A stretch of 42,451 nucleotides of DNA from Acidimicrobiia bacterium (GCA_036396535.1 DASWKR010000042.1:1-42451), one strand, 5' to 3'. Counted from the first letter of the stretch, positions 34,073 to 42,451 are shown. Notes: generated from the letters alone by a model not told the origin. Made by a program: numbers and translations.

Positions 34073-36220
34073 TCACCGAAACGGGACTCCGATGTCTCCC
34101 TCGTCCCGTGTGAGGTGAACCTCGACGCCTCGACCGGCGAGCGTCTCGAGCACTGCCGGCGACGGGTGGCCGTACGAGTTCTCACCGACGCTGATGATCG
34201 CCACGTCGCCGACGGTGTCGGCCAGCCATTCGAGGTCGGTGGTCTTCGAGCCGTGATGCGGCACCAGCAGCACGTCTGGTCGCAACGGTGGCAGCTCGCC
34301 TTGGGCGATCGCCTCGATGTCCCCTCCGAGGAGCATCGTCCTCCCGCCTGCCTCCAACCAGAGCACGACCGACCCGTCGTTCTGGGCGGCGAAGCGCCGC
34401 TGTGGTCCGATGACCTCGATCTCGAGCTCGCCGAGAGCCACCCGCGTACCAGGTGGCGGGGATGCGACGGCGATCCGGCGGGCGATTGCCTCGGCGACGA
34501 TCCCGTCCAGCACGGCGTCGAGCACCTGCTCTCGGGGCAGCCAGAGCGCTCCGACGTCGACGACGTCGAAGATACCGACGAGGCCGCCGACATGATCACC
34601 GTCACCGTGGGTGGCGACCAGGAGATCGATGTGGTCGACACCGTGACGCCGGAGCCCGCTCGCCAAGACGAGCGGGTCGCGGCCGCCGTCGACGAGCGCC
34701 ACGGCCCCGCCCGGCACCTGGAGCAGGATGGCGTCGCCTTGGCCGACGTCGAGCACCGTGGCGGTAGCAACGCTGACTCCGGCAACGGGGAGGAGTGAGG
34801 CGCCCAGCGCCACCACGGCGAGCGCCGCGACGAGCGGCCGGGCCCTCGGCAGGCGGAGCGCCGCCCCTGCACCGGTAACGACGGCAACAGCCGCCACCGG
34901 CCCGAGTTGCGGCCACCCGGCCGCCTGGTGTGCCAGCCGGAGCACGACGCCGGCAAGCGCGGCCCCGGCAGCCGTGAGTGACGAGACGCCCGACAGGGTC
35001 CCGATTCCGCCGATCGATGTCGCCGCGGCGACGAGTGGAGCTGCGACCAGGTTGGCGGCCGGAGCGAGCAGCGGCACCGTCCCGAAGCGCATCAGCAGCA
35101 GAGGGAGGACGGCGCACTGAGCCGACAGTGTCGCCCCCAGGGCCGTCCAGAGCAGGCGGGGCCGCTTGGCGCCGAAGACGGGGGCGCCGAGGAGCAAACC
35201 GGCGGTGGCGAAGGCGGACAGCTGGAAGCCAACGCTCATCGCCAGCTCGGGTGCGACGGCGAGGAGGATGCTGACGGCAGAACCGAGCGCCACCCACGGA
35301 TCGACCGGGACGCCGGCCACCCTCCCGCCGAGGACGAGGGCGGCCATGGCGGCGGCGCGCAGGACCGAAGGTTCCCAGCGGGTGGCGGCGACGAACACGC
35401 CGAGGGCGCCGAGGCCGAGAACCGATCTGACCCTTGCCGACACGCCGAGCGGAGCCATCACGAGCCACCAGGCGCCGAGCACCAGGGCGACGTTGCCACC
35501 GGACACTGCGACGAAGTGGGCCAGTCCGGAGCGTCGGAGAGCATCGACGTCGGCCGGAGTCAATCGGCTGGTGTCGCCGACGAGAAAGCCTGCGAGCAGC
35601 GCCGAGCCGGCGCCCGTCTCGCGGGCGGCCGCAGTCGTCACGCGGTTGCGGAGTGCCGATCCGGCCCGCAGGATGGGATCACCGGCGGGACCGAGCACTG
35701 CGACTGCGGCGGCGTCGATCGATCCGGCGACCGGCCCGGCCCTGGTGGCCGACGGTCGGGCTGTGGCCCTCCCGGTGACGAGGACGGCAGCCCCCACGTC
35801 GAGGCCGTCGGGTGGGTCCTCGACATCGACCGTCATGCGGGGGCCGTCCCAAGGCACGGGCTCTCCCGCGACGACGAGCCATGCCGGTCGGATGGCGAAC
35901 GAGGTTCCGAAGGGACCCCGGTACGGCTCGGTCGCCACCCGTCCACCGACCTCCACCCTCCCCACCGGGACGTCGGCAGCCAGCGTCGCCGAGACCCGGG
36001 CGGCGCCGAGTGCCCCGGACGCCATGCCGCACACCACGCACAGGACAACCGGCAACCGCCCGGCCAGGCCGCCGACACCGGCAAGGAGCACGGCCGCCAA
36101 GACGGCGGGTGCGACTCCGAGCGCACCCCCGACGAGCACCCCCGCCCAGACGGCCACCGCGCAGGCGCACACCCGCCTCCCCCGCCCCTTGGGCCAGCCG
36201 AGCCCGGCGGCACCACTCAC
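34073..36220 (-). CDS. comEC: ComEC/Rec2-type DNA uptake channel protein
   Basis: A 715-residue competence protein that would move single-stranded DNA across the membrane. Order: two N-terminal helices, an outside DUF4131/OB-like region (about 50-170), the Competence membrane domain with GSALLAGFLVGDTSRLT and AHFVAVSGGNVALVLG, and a C-terminal metallo-beta-lactamase-like domain with VLDVGQGDAILLQVPGG, ATHGDGDHVGG (HxDxDH-type metal site) and VPHHGSKTTD. All parts are present, so the gene looks complete. The GTG start overlaps the comEA stop as GTGA. Confidence 0.93.
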   Translation of the reverse strand: MSGAAGLGWPKGRGRRVCACAVAVWAGVLVGGALGVAPAVLAAVLLAGVGGLAGRLPVVLCVVCGMASGALGAARVSATLAADVPVGRVEVGGRVATEPYRGPFGTSFAIRPAWLVVAGEPVPWDGPRMTVDVEDPPDGLDVGAAVLVTGRATARPSATRAGPVAGSIDAAAVAVLGPAGDPILRAGSALRNRVTTAAARETGAGSALLAGFLVGDTSRLTPADVDALRRSGLAHFVAVSGGNVALVLGAWWLVMAPLGVSARVRSVLGLGALGVFVAATRWEPSVLRAAAMAALVLGGRVAGVPVDPWVALGSAVSILLAVAPELAMSVGFQLSAFATAGLLLGAPVFGAKRPRLLWTALGATLSAQCAVLPLLLMRFGTVPLLAPAANLVAAPLVAAATSIGGIGTLSGVSSLTAAGAALAGVVLRLAHQAAGWPQLGPVAAVAVVTGAGAALRLPRARPLVAALAVVALGASLLPVAGVSVATATVLDVGQGDAILLQVPGGAVALVDGGRDPLVLASGLRRHGVDHIDLLVATHGDGDHVGGLVGIFDVVDVGALWLPREQVLDAVLDGIVAEAIARRIAVASPPPGTRVALGELEIEVIGPQRRFAAQNDGSVVLWLEAGGRTMLLGGDIEAIAQGELPPLRPDVLLVPHHGSKTTDLEWLADTVGDVAIISVGENSYGHPSPAVLETLAGRGVEVHLTRDEGDIGVPFR

Positions 36221-36777
36221 GGCACGACGAGGTCGTCGCGCATCTCAGCCAGGGTCGCCTCGCCGATACCGGGCACGTCGAGCAGATCCTCGGGGCTCTC
36301 GAATGGGCCGTTCGCCTCCCGATGCTCGACAATGCGAGCCGCCAGGACGGGACCCACGCCCGTCAGCTGCTGCAGCTCGCTCTCGGATGCCGTGTTGACC
36401 CGCACGCCCGTATCGGTCACGGCAGCGGGGCCGAGGGGACCTCCCCCATCCGCCGACGGGATCACGACCTGCTCGCCCTCTCGAACCGTCGCGGCCAGGT
36501 TGAGTCCTTCGAGGTCGGCGCCCGGCAGCACGCCGCCTGCTGCGGCGATCGCGTCGGCGATCCGGCCGCCCTCGGCGATCTCGACGAGGCCCGGTGCGAC
36601 CACGGCTCCCGACACGTGCACCGTCACCTGGCCGCTGCCCGGCTCGGAGGTCAGCTCGATGCCGGGGGCGACCACGCCGGGGACGGGAGGGATCGACCGC
36701 CAGCCGAACCATGCGCCGGCGGCGAGCGCAACGACGACGAGCCAGGCTGCACCACCGATGTTGCGGGGTGGCTCGAT
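36217..36777 (-). CDS. comEA: ComEA-like DNA receptor, probable AUC start
   Basis: A 186-residue protein if begun at the ATC at 36777. It then has an N-terminal membrane helix (WLVVVALAAGAWFGW), a SLBB-like beta domain (VTVHVSGAVVAPGLVEI) and C-terminal helix-hairpin-helix motifs that bind DNA (VNTASESELQQLTGVGPVLA and LLDVPGIGEATLAEM). That is the normal ComEA layout. The ATC is preceded by AGGAGG with a 5-nt spacer, and no ATG, GTG or TTG exists between the in-frame TGA and the GTG at 36675. Starting at that GTG would remove the membrane anchor. The stop overlaps the comEC start by 4 nt. Confidence 0.85.
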   Translation of the reverse strand: MEPPRNIGGAAWLVVVALAAGAWFGWRSIPPVPGVVAPGIELTSEPGSGQVTVHVSGAVVAPGLVEIAEGGRIADAIAAAGGVLPGADLEGLNLAATVREGEQVVIPSADGGGPLGPAAVTDTGVRVNTASESELQQLTGVGPVLAARIVEHREANGPFESPEDLLDVPGIGEATLAEMRDDLVVP

Positions 36778-36904
36778 GGGGACCTCCTCGGCCGGCCCAC
36801 CGCAGACTCCGCGGCATCACAGATATCACCGGAGTCGGACAGATTGAAGAGGGAAGCCGACGGAGCTCCGCCGATCCGGGGGGTAGCCGGCGTGTTGGGG
36901 CGAC

Positions 36905-37720
36905 CTAGAAGAGCAGCCGCAGGACGGACTCGACGGATTGCTCCAGCTCGTTCTGGATCCGCTGCAGGTCTTCTAGGAACAGCAATCCGATGGCGGCGAG
37001 GAGGTTCACCCCTGCGTGAGCCCATATCGCCCTGCTCAGGCTCCTGCAGGAGAGGGCCAGGTAGCCGAGCCCCATCCCGACCGGCAGGAGCGCGATCGAT
37101 GCGAACCACGAGTTGGGATCGCCGATCACGTGGGAGACGGCGAATGCCGCTGCGGAGAACACGACCGCGGTGTGGCGGCCGAATGAGCGGAGGAGACGGG
37201 AGAGCAACATCCCGCGGAACATGATCTCCTCGACGGTGGGCGCCAAGGCAACGACGACGAACAGGGCAACGAGCTTGACACCCGCCCCCTCGATCACCTC
37301 GAGCGACTCCGTGATCCCTTGATCGGGAGGATCTGAGATCGGGAGGAGCTCGCGGAGGGCCAGCAGCAGCACACCGGCTCCGATCTGGAGGGCGACGCCG
37401 ACGACGAGCGCCCATGAGTCGGCCATCCGGATCCTCAGGCCGAGGGCCTCGCCGAGCGGGCGGGGGTCGCGCGACCTCCACAGCACGAAGATCACGAAAG
37501 CCATGCCGCCGAACTGCGCAGGAGCGAGGATCCCGATGATCGCCGAGTCGGGCACGCCGGAGTCGCCGTACCGGAGCGCGAGAGGTATCGCGGCCATGAA
37601 CGAGGCCGCCAGCCCGCCGAGGAACACCCACATCGGGTCGGCGTACGTCCAGGGCGTCCCCGGCAGGTAGCCGCCTGCCGGCCGGCCGCTCTCGGCGACC
37701 GGCTCATCCGTGAAGCTCAC
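36905..37720 (-). CDS. CPBP-family intramembrane metalloprotease
   Basis: A 271-residue membrane protein with about eight hydrophobic segments. The CPBP (Abi/CAAX-protease-like) motifs are PTVEEIMFRGMLLSR with the catalytic Glu-Glu pair and Arg, FAVSHVIGD with the first histidine, and AHAGVN with the second. Substrate is unknown. The GTG at 37720 overlaps the upstream stop by 4 nt (GTGA), which decides the start over a longer open frame. The pairing with an HExxH protein suggests a protease module, by inference. Confidence 0.88.
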   Translation of the reverse strand: MSFTDEPVAESGRPAGGYLPGTPWTYADPMWVFLGGLAASFMAAIPLALRYGDSGVPDSAIIGILAPAQFGGMAFVIFVLWRSRDPRPLGEALGLRIRMADSWALVVGVALQIGAGVLLLALRELLPISDPPDQGITESLEVIEGAGVKLVALFVVVALAPTVEEIMFRGMLLSRLLRSFGRHTAVVFSAAAFAVSHVIGDPNSWFASIALLPVGMGLGYLALSCRSLSRAIWAHAGVNLLAAIGLLFLEDLQRIQNELEQSVESVLRLLF

Positions 37721-38151
37721 AGCGGAGATCCTGGCATGAACTCGCTGGCGATCCGGCGCGCCTCGATCTCGAAGCGCACGGCGCGGTACGCATCCCAATG
37801 CCCCAGCCTGCGCGCCCGGCCCCGCACGTAGTCGGCCGCGTAAAGCACGACCTGGCGCGGGATGCCGAGTCGAGCCAGCTGCTCGACGTGCACGAGCTCG
37901 TGCACCATCAGCACGGCGATGTCCGTCGTGTCTCCGCCTGCGAGCTGGCGTTCCATCACGGACGGTTGCACGTACACCGCCCACGGCGTCGTCACCGCGG
38001 CGATACCCTCTGCCCACAAGCGACGGAAGGTCGGGCCGGCGATGCGGACCTCGACGGTGGAGGGGTCGACATGAGGAAGCCGGTCGTGCACGGCTTGCAC
38101 GTCGATGCCGCCGGCCAGGAGAAAGTCGAGTGCCGTGACGGCGTTCGCCAT
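37717..38151 (-). CDS. Small HExxH protein, possible zinc metallopeptidase
   Basis: A 144-residue protein with the zinc motif HELVHVEQLARLG near residue 87 and a later FEIEARR about 35-40 residues on, whose Glu could be the third ligand as in gluzincins. It has no signal peptide or membrane helix. It resembles DUF4157-like minimal metallopeptidase domains, but I do not recognise the exact family. It is coupled to the CPBP protease gene by a 4-nt overlap and divergent from leuS. Confidence 0.6.
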   Translation of the reverse strand: MANAVTALDFLLAGGIDVQAVHDRLPHVDPSTVEVRIAGPTFRRLWAEGIAAVTTPWAVYVQPSVMERQLAGGDTTDIAVLMVHELVHVEQLARLGIPRQVVLYAADYVRGRARRLGHWDAYRAVRFEIEARRIASEFMPGSPL

Positions 38152-38226
38152 CGGGCGAGCCTACCGATGGGCGACCGTACCGCCCCGTCCGCCCTCTACC
38201 ATGCTGTCACTCCACGAGGAGCCGGA

Positions 38227-40968
38227 ATGTCGAGGCAATACGACCACGCCGACGTCGAAAAGCGCTGGCAGGAGAGCTGGGAGGCAGACGGCCTCTACCG
38301 CTCGGTCGTCGATTGGGACAAACCGAAGCACTACGCGCTCACGATGCTCCCGTATCCCTCAGGCGACCTCCACATGGGGCACTGGTACGCCATGACGCCG
38401 TCCGACGCCCGCGCCAGGTTCATGCGCATGAAGGGGCACAACGTCCTGTTCCCGATCGGCTTCGACGCCTTCGGGTTGCCGGCGGAGAACGCCGCCGTGC
38501 AGCGCAACGTCCATCCCGCCAAATGGACCCACGAGAACATCAGACACATGCGGGGCCAACTGCGGTCGATGGGAGCCATGTTCGACTGGGCCCGCGAGGC
38601 GGTCAGCTGCGAGCCCGACTACTACACGTGGAGCGAGTGGTTCTTCAAGCAGATGTTCGAGCACGACATCGCGTATCGCGGTGAGGCGGTCGTCAACTGG
38701 TCGCCGACGCTACAAACGGTGCTGGCGAACGAGCAGGTCATAGACGGCAGGGACGAGCGCACCGGCCAGCCCGTCGTGCAGCGGATCATGGAGCAGTGGT
38801 TCTTCGCGATCACGAGGTACGCCGAGGAGCTGCTCGGCTTCGAGGGCATCGACTGGCCAGAGCCGATCAAGACGATGCAGACCAATTGGATCGGTCGCTC
38901 CGAGGGCGCCAGGGTCACCTTCCAGACAGAGGCCGACCCGATCGAGGTCTTCACCACCCGCCCCGACACCTTGTGGGGTGCGACGTTCATGGTTCTCGCC
39001 CCCGAGCACCCGCTCGTCGACTCGCTCACGACGGACGAGATGCGCCCGGAGATCGACGCCTATCGGGAACAGACGGCGAGGCGCACCGAGCTGGAGCGCA
39101 TGGAAGCCGAGCGCGAGAAAGGCGGTGTCTTCACCGGCGGACACGCCATCAACCCCGTGAACGGAGCGCGCCTCCCGGTGTGGATCGCCGACTACGTGCT
39201 GCTCTCGTACGGAACCGGGGCGATCATGGCAGTCCCCGCTCACGACCAGCGCGACTTCGAGTTCGCCAGGCAGTTCGGGCTCGACATCGTCCCCGTCATC
39301 CAGCCTGCGGGCGCGGCCCCGCTCGTTGCCGACGACATGGCCGAGGCGTACGTGGGTCCCGGCGTGATGGTCGACAGCGGACCGATCGACGGAGCCGAGA
39401 CGACCGACGCCAAGGGCAGGGCCAACCCTTCGATCGCGGCCGCCATCGACTGGCTCGAGGAGGAAGCGGTCGGCGAGGAGGCGATCAACTACCGGCTCCG
39501 CGACTGGCTCATCTCCAGGCAGCGGTACTGGGGCTCGCCCATCCCGATCATCCACCGCGAGGACGGTGGGATCGAGGCGGTGCACGACGACGACCTACCA
39601 GTCGTTCTGCCGGAAGACGTCGAGTTCCAGGGGCGTAGCCCGCTCGCCGAGTACCCGCCCTTCGTCGAGACCACGGACTCCGAAGGCCAGCCCGCCAGGA
39701 GGGAAACCGACACGATGGACACGTTCATGTGCTCGTCGTGGTACTGGTTCCGCTACCTCTCGCCGCACTTCCAAGCTGCACCGTTCGACCCGGAGGAGGC
39801 GGCCTATTGGCTGCCCGTCGACACGTACACCGGCGGAGCTGAGCATGCAGTGATGCACCTCCTGTACGCCCGCTTCTTCGTGAAGGCGATGCGGGACATG
39901 GGCGTGTTCGACGACACCGTCGCCGTCATGAAAGAGCACGACAGGGACCCGGCCGGTCTGTTCGACGAGCCGTTCATGATCCTGCGCAACCAAGGACAGA
40001 TCCTCGGCGAGGAGCGCACCGGCGATGTCGTCGTCGTCAACGGTGAGTGGCTCGACGGACGCATCGTCGCCACGTCCGTTCGGGTCGACGGAGCGGCGCA
40101 GGCCGGGCTCATCACCGGGGAGCTGAAGCGGCGCACCGAGAACGTTCTGCAGGTGGAGGTCGACGGCGATCTCGTCACCGTCGAGGTGCCTGCGTCCGCC
40201 GTCGTCGACATCGCGACCATCCCCGGGGACAACGACGTCACCCAACTCAAGCACCACCTCGACGTGCAACGCATGTCCAAGTCGCGCGGCAACGTCGTCT
40301 CACCCGACGATCTCGTCGCCTTGTACGGGGCGGACACCATGCGGACGTTCCTCATGTTCGCGTTCGAGTGGCAGAAGGGTGGTCGGTGGGACGGTCGCGG
40401 GATCGTCGGAGCTCGTCGGTTCATCGAGGACGTCTGGAAGATCGGGACGGCCGAGTACCAGTCGATCGCCTCCAGCGGCGACGTTGCGCTCCTTCGGTCA
40501 CTGCACCAGACGATCCTCAAGGTCGAGGCCGACCTGACGGACTTCAAGTGGAACACGGCGGTCGCGGCGCTCATGTCGCTCAGGAACGACCTCACCCAGC
40601 ACCTCAATGTCGTCGCAACGGCGTCGCCTGAGGTCTGGAGCGAGGCGGTCGACACGCTGCTGAAGCTGCTGGCACCAATAGCCCCACACGTCACCGAGGA
40701 GCTGTGGCATCTGCGAGGCAACCCCGGCTCCATCCATCTGGAGGCATGGCCCGTCGCCGACGAGGACCTCGCACGGGACGAGACCGTCACGATGGTCGTT
40801 CAGGTGAACGGGAAGGTCCGCGACCGGATCGAGGTCTCAGCCGACATCTCGGAGGACGAGGCGAGGCAAAGGGCCCTGGCGACCGGCAACATCCAGGCGT
40901 GGCTGGCGGGCGGCGAGGTTCGTACCGTGATCGTGCGCGCCCCGAGGCTCGTCAACATCGTCGTCTGA
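38227..40968 (+). CDS. leuS: Leucine--tRNA ligase
   Basis: A 913-residue class I synthetase. The HIGH-type motif is PSGDLHMGHWYAM near residue 45, the KMSKS motif is RMSKSRGN (682-689), and the CP1 editing domain lies between them (about 225-420, with TTRPDTLWGATFMVL). Directly before KMSKS, about 90 residues (592-681, from ILGEERTGDVVVVNGEW) form a beta-rich insertion in the place of the leucine-specific domain. The C-terminal anticodon and tail domains are complete. The ATG at 38227 is preceded by GGAGCC and gives the standard MSRQYDHADVEKRWQ start. Confidence 0.97.
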   Translation: MSRQYDHADVEKRWQESWEADGLYRSVVDWDKPKHYALTMLPYPSGDLHMGHWYAMTPSDARARFMRMKGHNVLFPIGFDAFGLPAENAAVQRNVHPAKWTHENIRHMRGQLRSMGAMFDWAREAVSCEPDYYTWSEWFFKQMFEHDIAYRGEAVVNWSPTLQTVLANEQVIDGRDERTGQPVVQRIMEQWFFAITRYAEELLGFEGIDWPEPIKTMQTNWIGRSEGARVTFQTEADPIEVFTTRPDTLWGATFMVLAPEHPLVDSLTTDEMRPEIDAYREQTARRTELERMEAEREKGGVFTGGHAINPVNGARLPVWIADYVLLSYGTGAIMAVPAHDQRDFEFARQFGLDIVPVIQPAGAAPLVADDMAEAYVGPGVMVDSGPIDGAETTDAKGRANPSIAAAIDWLEEEAVGEEAINYRLRDWLISRQRYWGSPIPIIHREDGGIEAVHDDDLPVVLPEDVEFQGRSPLAEYPPFVETTDSEGQPARRETDTMDTFMCSSWYWFRYLSPHFQAAPFDPEEAAYWLPVDTYTGGAEHAVMHLLYARFFVKAMRDMGVFDDTVAVMKEHDRDPAGLFDEPFMILRNQGQILGEERTGDVVVVNGEWLDGRIVATSVRVDGAAQAGLITGELKRRTENVLQVEVDGDLVTVEVPASAVVDIATIPGDNDVTQLKHHLDVQRMSKSRGNVVSPDDLVALYGADTMRTFLMFAFEWQKGGRWDGRGIVGARRFIEDVWKIGTAEYQSIASSGDVALLRSLHQTILKVEADLTDFKWNTAVAALMSLRNDLTQHLNVVATASPEVWSEAVDTLLKLLAPIAPHVTEELWHLRGNPGSIHLEAWPVADEDLARDETVTMVVQVNGKVRDRIEVSADISEDEARQRALATGNIQAWLAGGEVRTVIVRAPRLVNIVV

Positions 40969-40992
40969 CGACTCGGCGCAACGACTCAGACG
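40962..40992. terminator. Weak hairpin at the leuS 3' end
   Basis: CGTCTGA (40962-40968) and TCAGACG (40986-40992) are perfect arms around a 17-nt loop in the 64-bp convergent gap between leuS and the RTX gene. No U-run; possible bidirectional terminator. Confidence 0.3.
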
Positions 40993-41032
40993 GGCGTCCT
41001 CGGAGGTGCAAGCGCCGGGTCCGCCGAACCGT

Positions 41033-42100
41033 TCACTCGCCGCAGCCGATTCCTCCCCCGAGCAGGAAGACGTCGTGGTAGTAGCGCCCGTTGCTCTCCA
41101 ACGTCCCGCGGATCCCGCTCGGGTTCCCGTCCACGAAGAACAGCCAGAACCCGAAGGGGTCGGCGACCTCGATCGTCACCCTGCTGCCGTAGATCACCTG
41201 GAGCTGCGCTCTCGTGTCGTTCCATTGGAGGCCTTCGTCGGTGTGGATCCGCTTGTCGGCGCGGTTCCCGGCCGGGTCGGATACCTCGACGGTGAAGAAC
41301 TCGCCGTCCTCGGCGATGTTGTCCCGCGTGTTGAAGATCTGGACGTTCCCCCACCGAACGACGCGCACCTGTGTACCCGGGCACGTGCCGAACGGCGAGA
41401 AGCTGTCGATCCATCCGGAATCGTCGTCGGGATCGCCCATGTCGGCCGGGTCGCCGAGCGCCGCGGCGAACTCGAGCAGCACCGCCTCGGTGTTCGAGCC
41501 GAAGGTCTGCGCTCCGAGCCCGTCGGGGTGGAGCTCACGGGCGTGGGGGAGCATCTCGCACGCCACGATCGTCTCGGCGCCACACCAGTCGACGCCGTCG
41601 CCTCCGTTGGCCGAGTCCACGGCACCGCCCCCCAGGAACATGTCGGGGCCGCTCCCTCCGAACATCTCGTCTGCGCCGCCGCCGCCGCCGATGACGTCGC
41701 GCTGTGCACCTCCGCGCAGCGTGTCTGCGGCGCCTCCCCCGGCGAGCGCGTCGCGCCCGGAGCCCCCGCGCAGCTCGTCCCGCTTCTTCCCGCCGAGCAG
41801 GTAGTCCTTGCCGTCGCCCCCGGAGATCCAGTCACGTCCGCCGCCGCCGTCGATCCGGTCGTGGTCGGCCCCTCCGCAAATGATGTCGTCCCCGCCGCGC
41901 CCGTCGATGCGGTCCCGACCAGCGCGCCCGACGATCACGTCGTCACCCGGGGTCCCCACGAGAATGTCGTCCCCTGCCGTCCCCGTGATCGTGGCCGCCT
42001 CGCCGTTGCAGCTCGCCGCCGCCGCCCCGGCCGTCGGCGCGAACAACATCGTCGCCGACAGGGCAAGCGCGACAGGCACGGCCAAGAACTTGCGGGTCAT
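41033..42100 (-). CDS. Secreted RTX-type calcium-binding repeat protein
   Basis: A 355-residue exported protein. A signal peptide (about 1-29, ending GAAAAS) is followed by about 13 glycine-rich GGxGxDxL-type repeats (about 36-175), such as GTPGDDVIVGRAGRD and GGSGRDALAGG, which fold into a calcium-bound beta-roll. The second half (about 180-355) is not a repeat; it carries SPFGTCPGTQVRVVRWG, a beta-rich stretch and a terminal GIGCGE, with Cys240 and Cys353 available for a disulphide. That domain is unfamiliar. No type I secretion genes are visible; a Sec signal peptide suggests another route. The ATG has GGGAGTG upstream. Confidence 0.85.
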   Translation of the reverse strand: MTRKFLAVPVALALSATMLFAPTAGAAAASCNGEAATITGTAGDDILVGTPGDDVIVGRAGRDRIDGRGGDDIICGGADHDRIDGGGGRDWISGGDGKDYLLGGKKRDELRGGSGRDALAGGGAADTLRGGAQRDVIGGGGGADEMFGGSGPDMFLGGGAVDSANGGDGVDWCGAETIVACEMLPHARELHPDGLGAQTFGSNTEAVLLEFAAALGDPADMGDPDDDSGWIDSFSPFGTCPGTQVRVVRWGNVQIFNTRDNIAEDGEFFTVEVSDPAGNRADKRIHTDEGLQWNDTRAQLQVIYGSRVTIEVADPFGFWLFFVDGNPSGIRGTLESNGRYYHDVFLLGGGIGCGE

Positions 42101-42217
42101 CGTTCACACTCCCGGATTCGCGGACATCACGAGCCTATAGGGCGCAGAGTGGTTCCGGGAACGTCACGCGGGGCGAGGGTCGCCGGGATTCCGTGGATAG
42201 GTTGCCCCCAACACGCA

Positions 42218-42241
42218 ATCCCCCGGCGCCAGCCGGGGGAT
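42218..42241. terminator. Strong 10-bp hairpin beyond the RTX gene
   Basis: ATCCCCCGGC (42218-42227) and GCCGGGGGAT (42232-42241) are perfect arms with a 4-nt loop. It lies upstream of the RTX gene and directly before the tandem repeats. No U-run on either strand. Confidence 0.5.
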
Positions 42242-42247
42242 CGACGA

Positions 42248-42451
42248 GCGCCACAGGCCGAGTCGAGGGGGCCCCATCCCCAAGCCACCCCCTCGGCTCG
42301 GGTCGCACAGCGACCGCTCGCCGGTCCCCCGCAAAGCGGGAGACAGCGTGGAGTGCGCCACAGGCCGAGTCGAGGGGGGCCCCGCCAACCCAAGCCACCC
42401 CCTCGGCTCGGGTCGCACAGCGACCGCTCGCCGGTCCCCCGCAAAGCGGGA
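42248..42451. repeat. Tandem palindromic repeat, two copies, 107-bp period
   Basis: Copy 1 (42248-42341) and copy 2 (42355-42451, possibly running past the edge) are almost identical and 13 bp apart. Each holds a long stem (CCGAGTCGAGGGGG against CCCCCTCGGCTCGG, one mismatch), a small GGTCGC/GCGACC palindrome and a CCCGC-AAA-GCGGG hairpin at its end. With the hairpin before it, this fills the 351-bp stretch after the RTX gene; no gene is seen. Confidence 0.8.

Noticed and set aside
42127-42444. A possible protein of about 105 residues in the repeat region
   Set aside because: It only translates the palindromic repeat in frame, has no ribosome-binding site and repeats itself with the DNA unit.
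42248-42451. The right-edge repeats as a CRISPR array
   Set aside because: Only two units, each about 95 bp and highly structured, with a 13-bp gap. CRISPR repeats are 23-50 bp with spacers of similar size, and no cas gene is present.

Overview
The window is a high-GC, gene-dense bacterial chromosome segment. A BldD-type regulator, YtxH-like and CNNM proteins, a dimeric-type GlyRS, dnaG directly followed by rpoD, and very GC-rich codon use all point to an actinomycetote. The mixture of core genes with a membrane-tethered copper oxidase suggests the Acidimicrobiia or a close relative; that class assignment is inference. Almost everything between 5.7 and 32.2 kb is read from the minus strand in tightly packed operons, many of them joined by 4-nt ATGA or GTGA overlaps.

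Layout. (1) 1-3.35 kb, minus: an electron-transfer operon made of a heme-binding lipoprotein, a small membrane protein, an FAD/Fe-S oxidoreductase and a cytochrome b that runs off the window. (2) 3.4-5.5 kb: an accessory patch with a PIN-like toxin and a possible truncated antitoxin, and a TetR regulator divergent from a six-helix membrane protein. (3) 5.6-7.5 kb: tRNA-Asn, an MFS transporter and a YtxH-like protein. (4) 7.5-16.4 kb: rpoD, dnaG, an unknown protein, glyS, a plastocyanin-fused multicopper oxidase, uppS, recO and a pterin dehydratase. (5) 16.4-19.5 kb: one 1017-residue polypeptide joining an ECF sigma factor, a zinc anti-sigma-like motif, a membrane helix and a long cadherin-like ectodomain. 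(6) 19.8-25.6 kb: the phoH, HD-phosphohydrolase, ybeY, CNNM, era operon. (7) 25.7-32.2 kb: a BldD homologue, then rsmE, dnaJ, hrcA, hemW and lepA, with a CIRCE-like operator inside the end of hemW. (8) 32.2-33.0 kb, plus: rpsT and greA. (9) 33.0-38.2 kb, minus: holA, comEC, comEA (apparently starting at AUC), a CPBP protease and an HExxH protein. (10) 38.2-41.0 kb, plus: leuS. (11) 41.0-42.4 kb: a secreted RTX-repeat protein, then tandem palindromic 107-bp-period repeats at the right edge.

How the genes work together. Most are housekeeping: replication initiation and primary sigma factor, ribosome maturation (era, ybeY, rsmE, lepA), heat-shock control (hrcA-dnaJ) and DNA uptake (comEA-comEC). 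Second-messenger signalling appears twice: a probable c-di-AMP phosphodiesterase (PgpH-like) and a BldD homologue that keeps the c-di-GMP-binding signature.

The most unusual object is the sigma/anti-sigma/ectodomain fusion at 16430-19483. It looks like a complete transmembrane signalling pathway in one chain.
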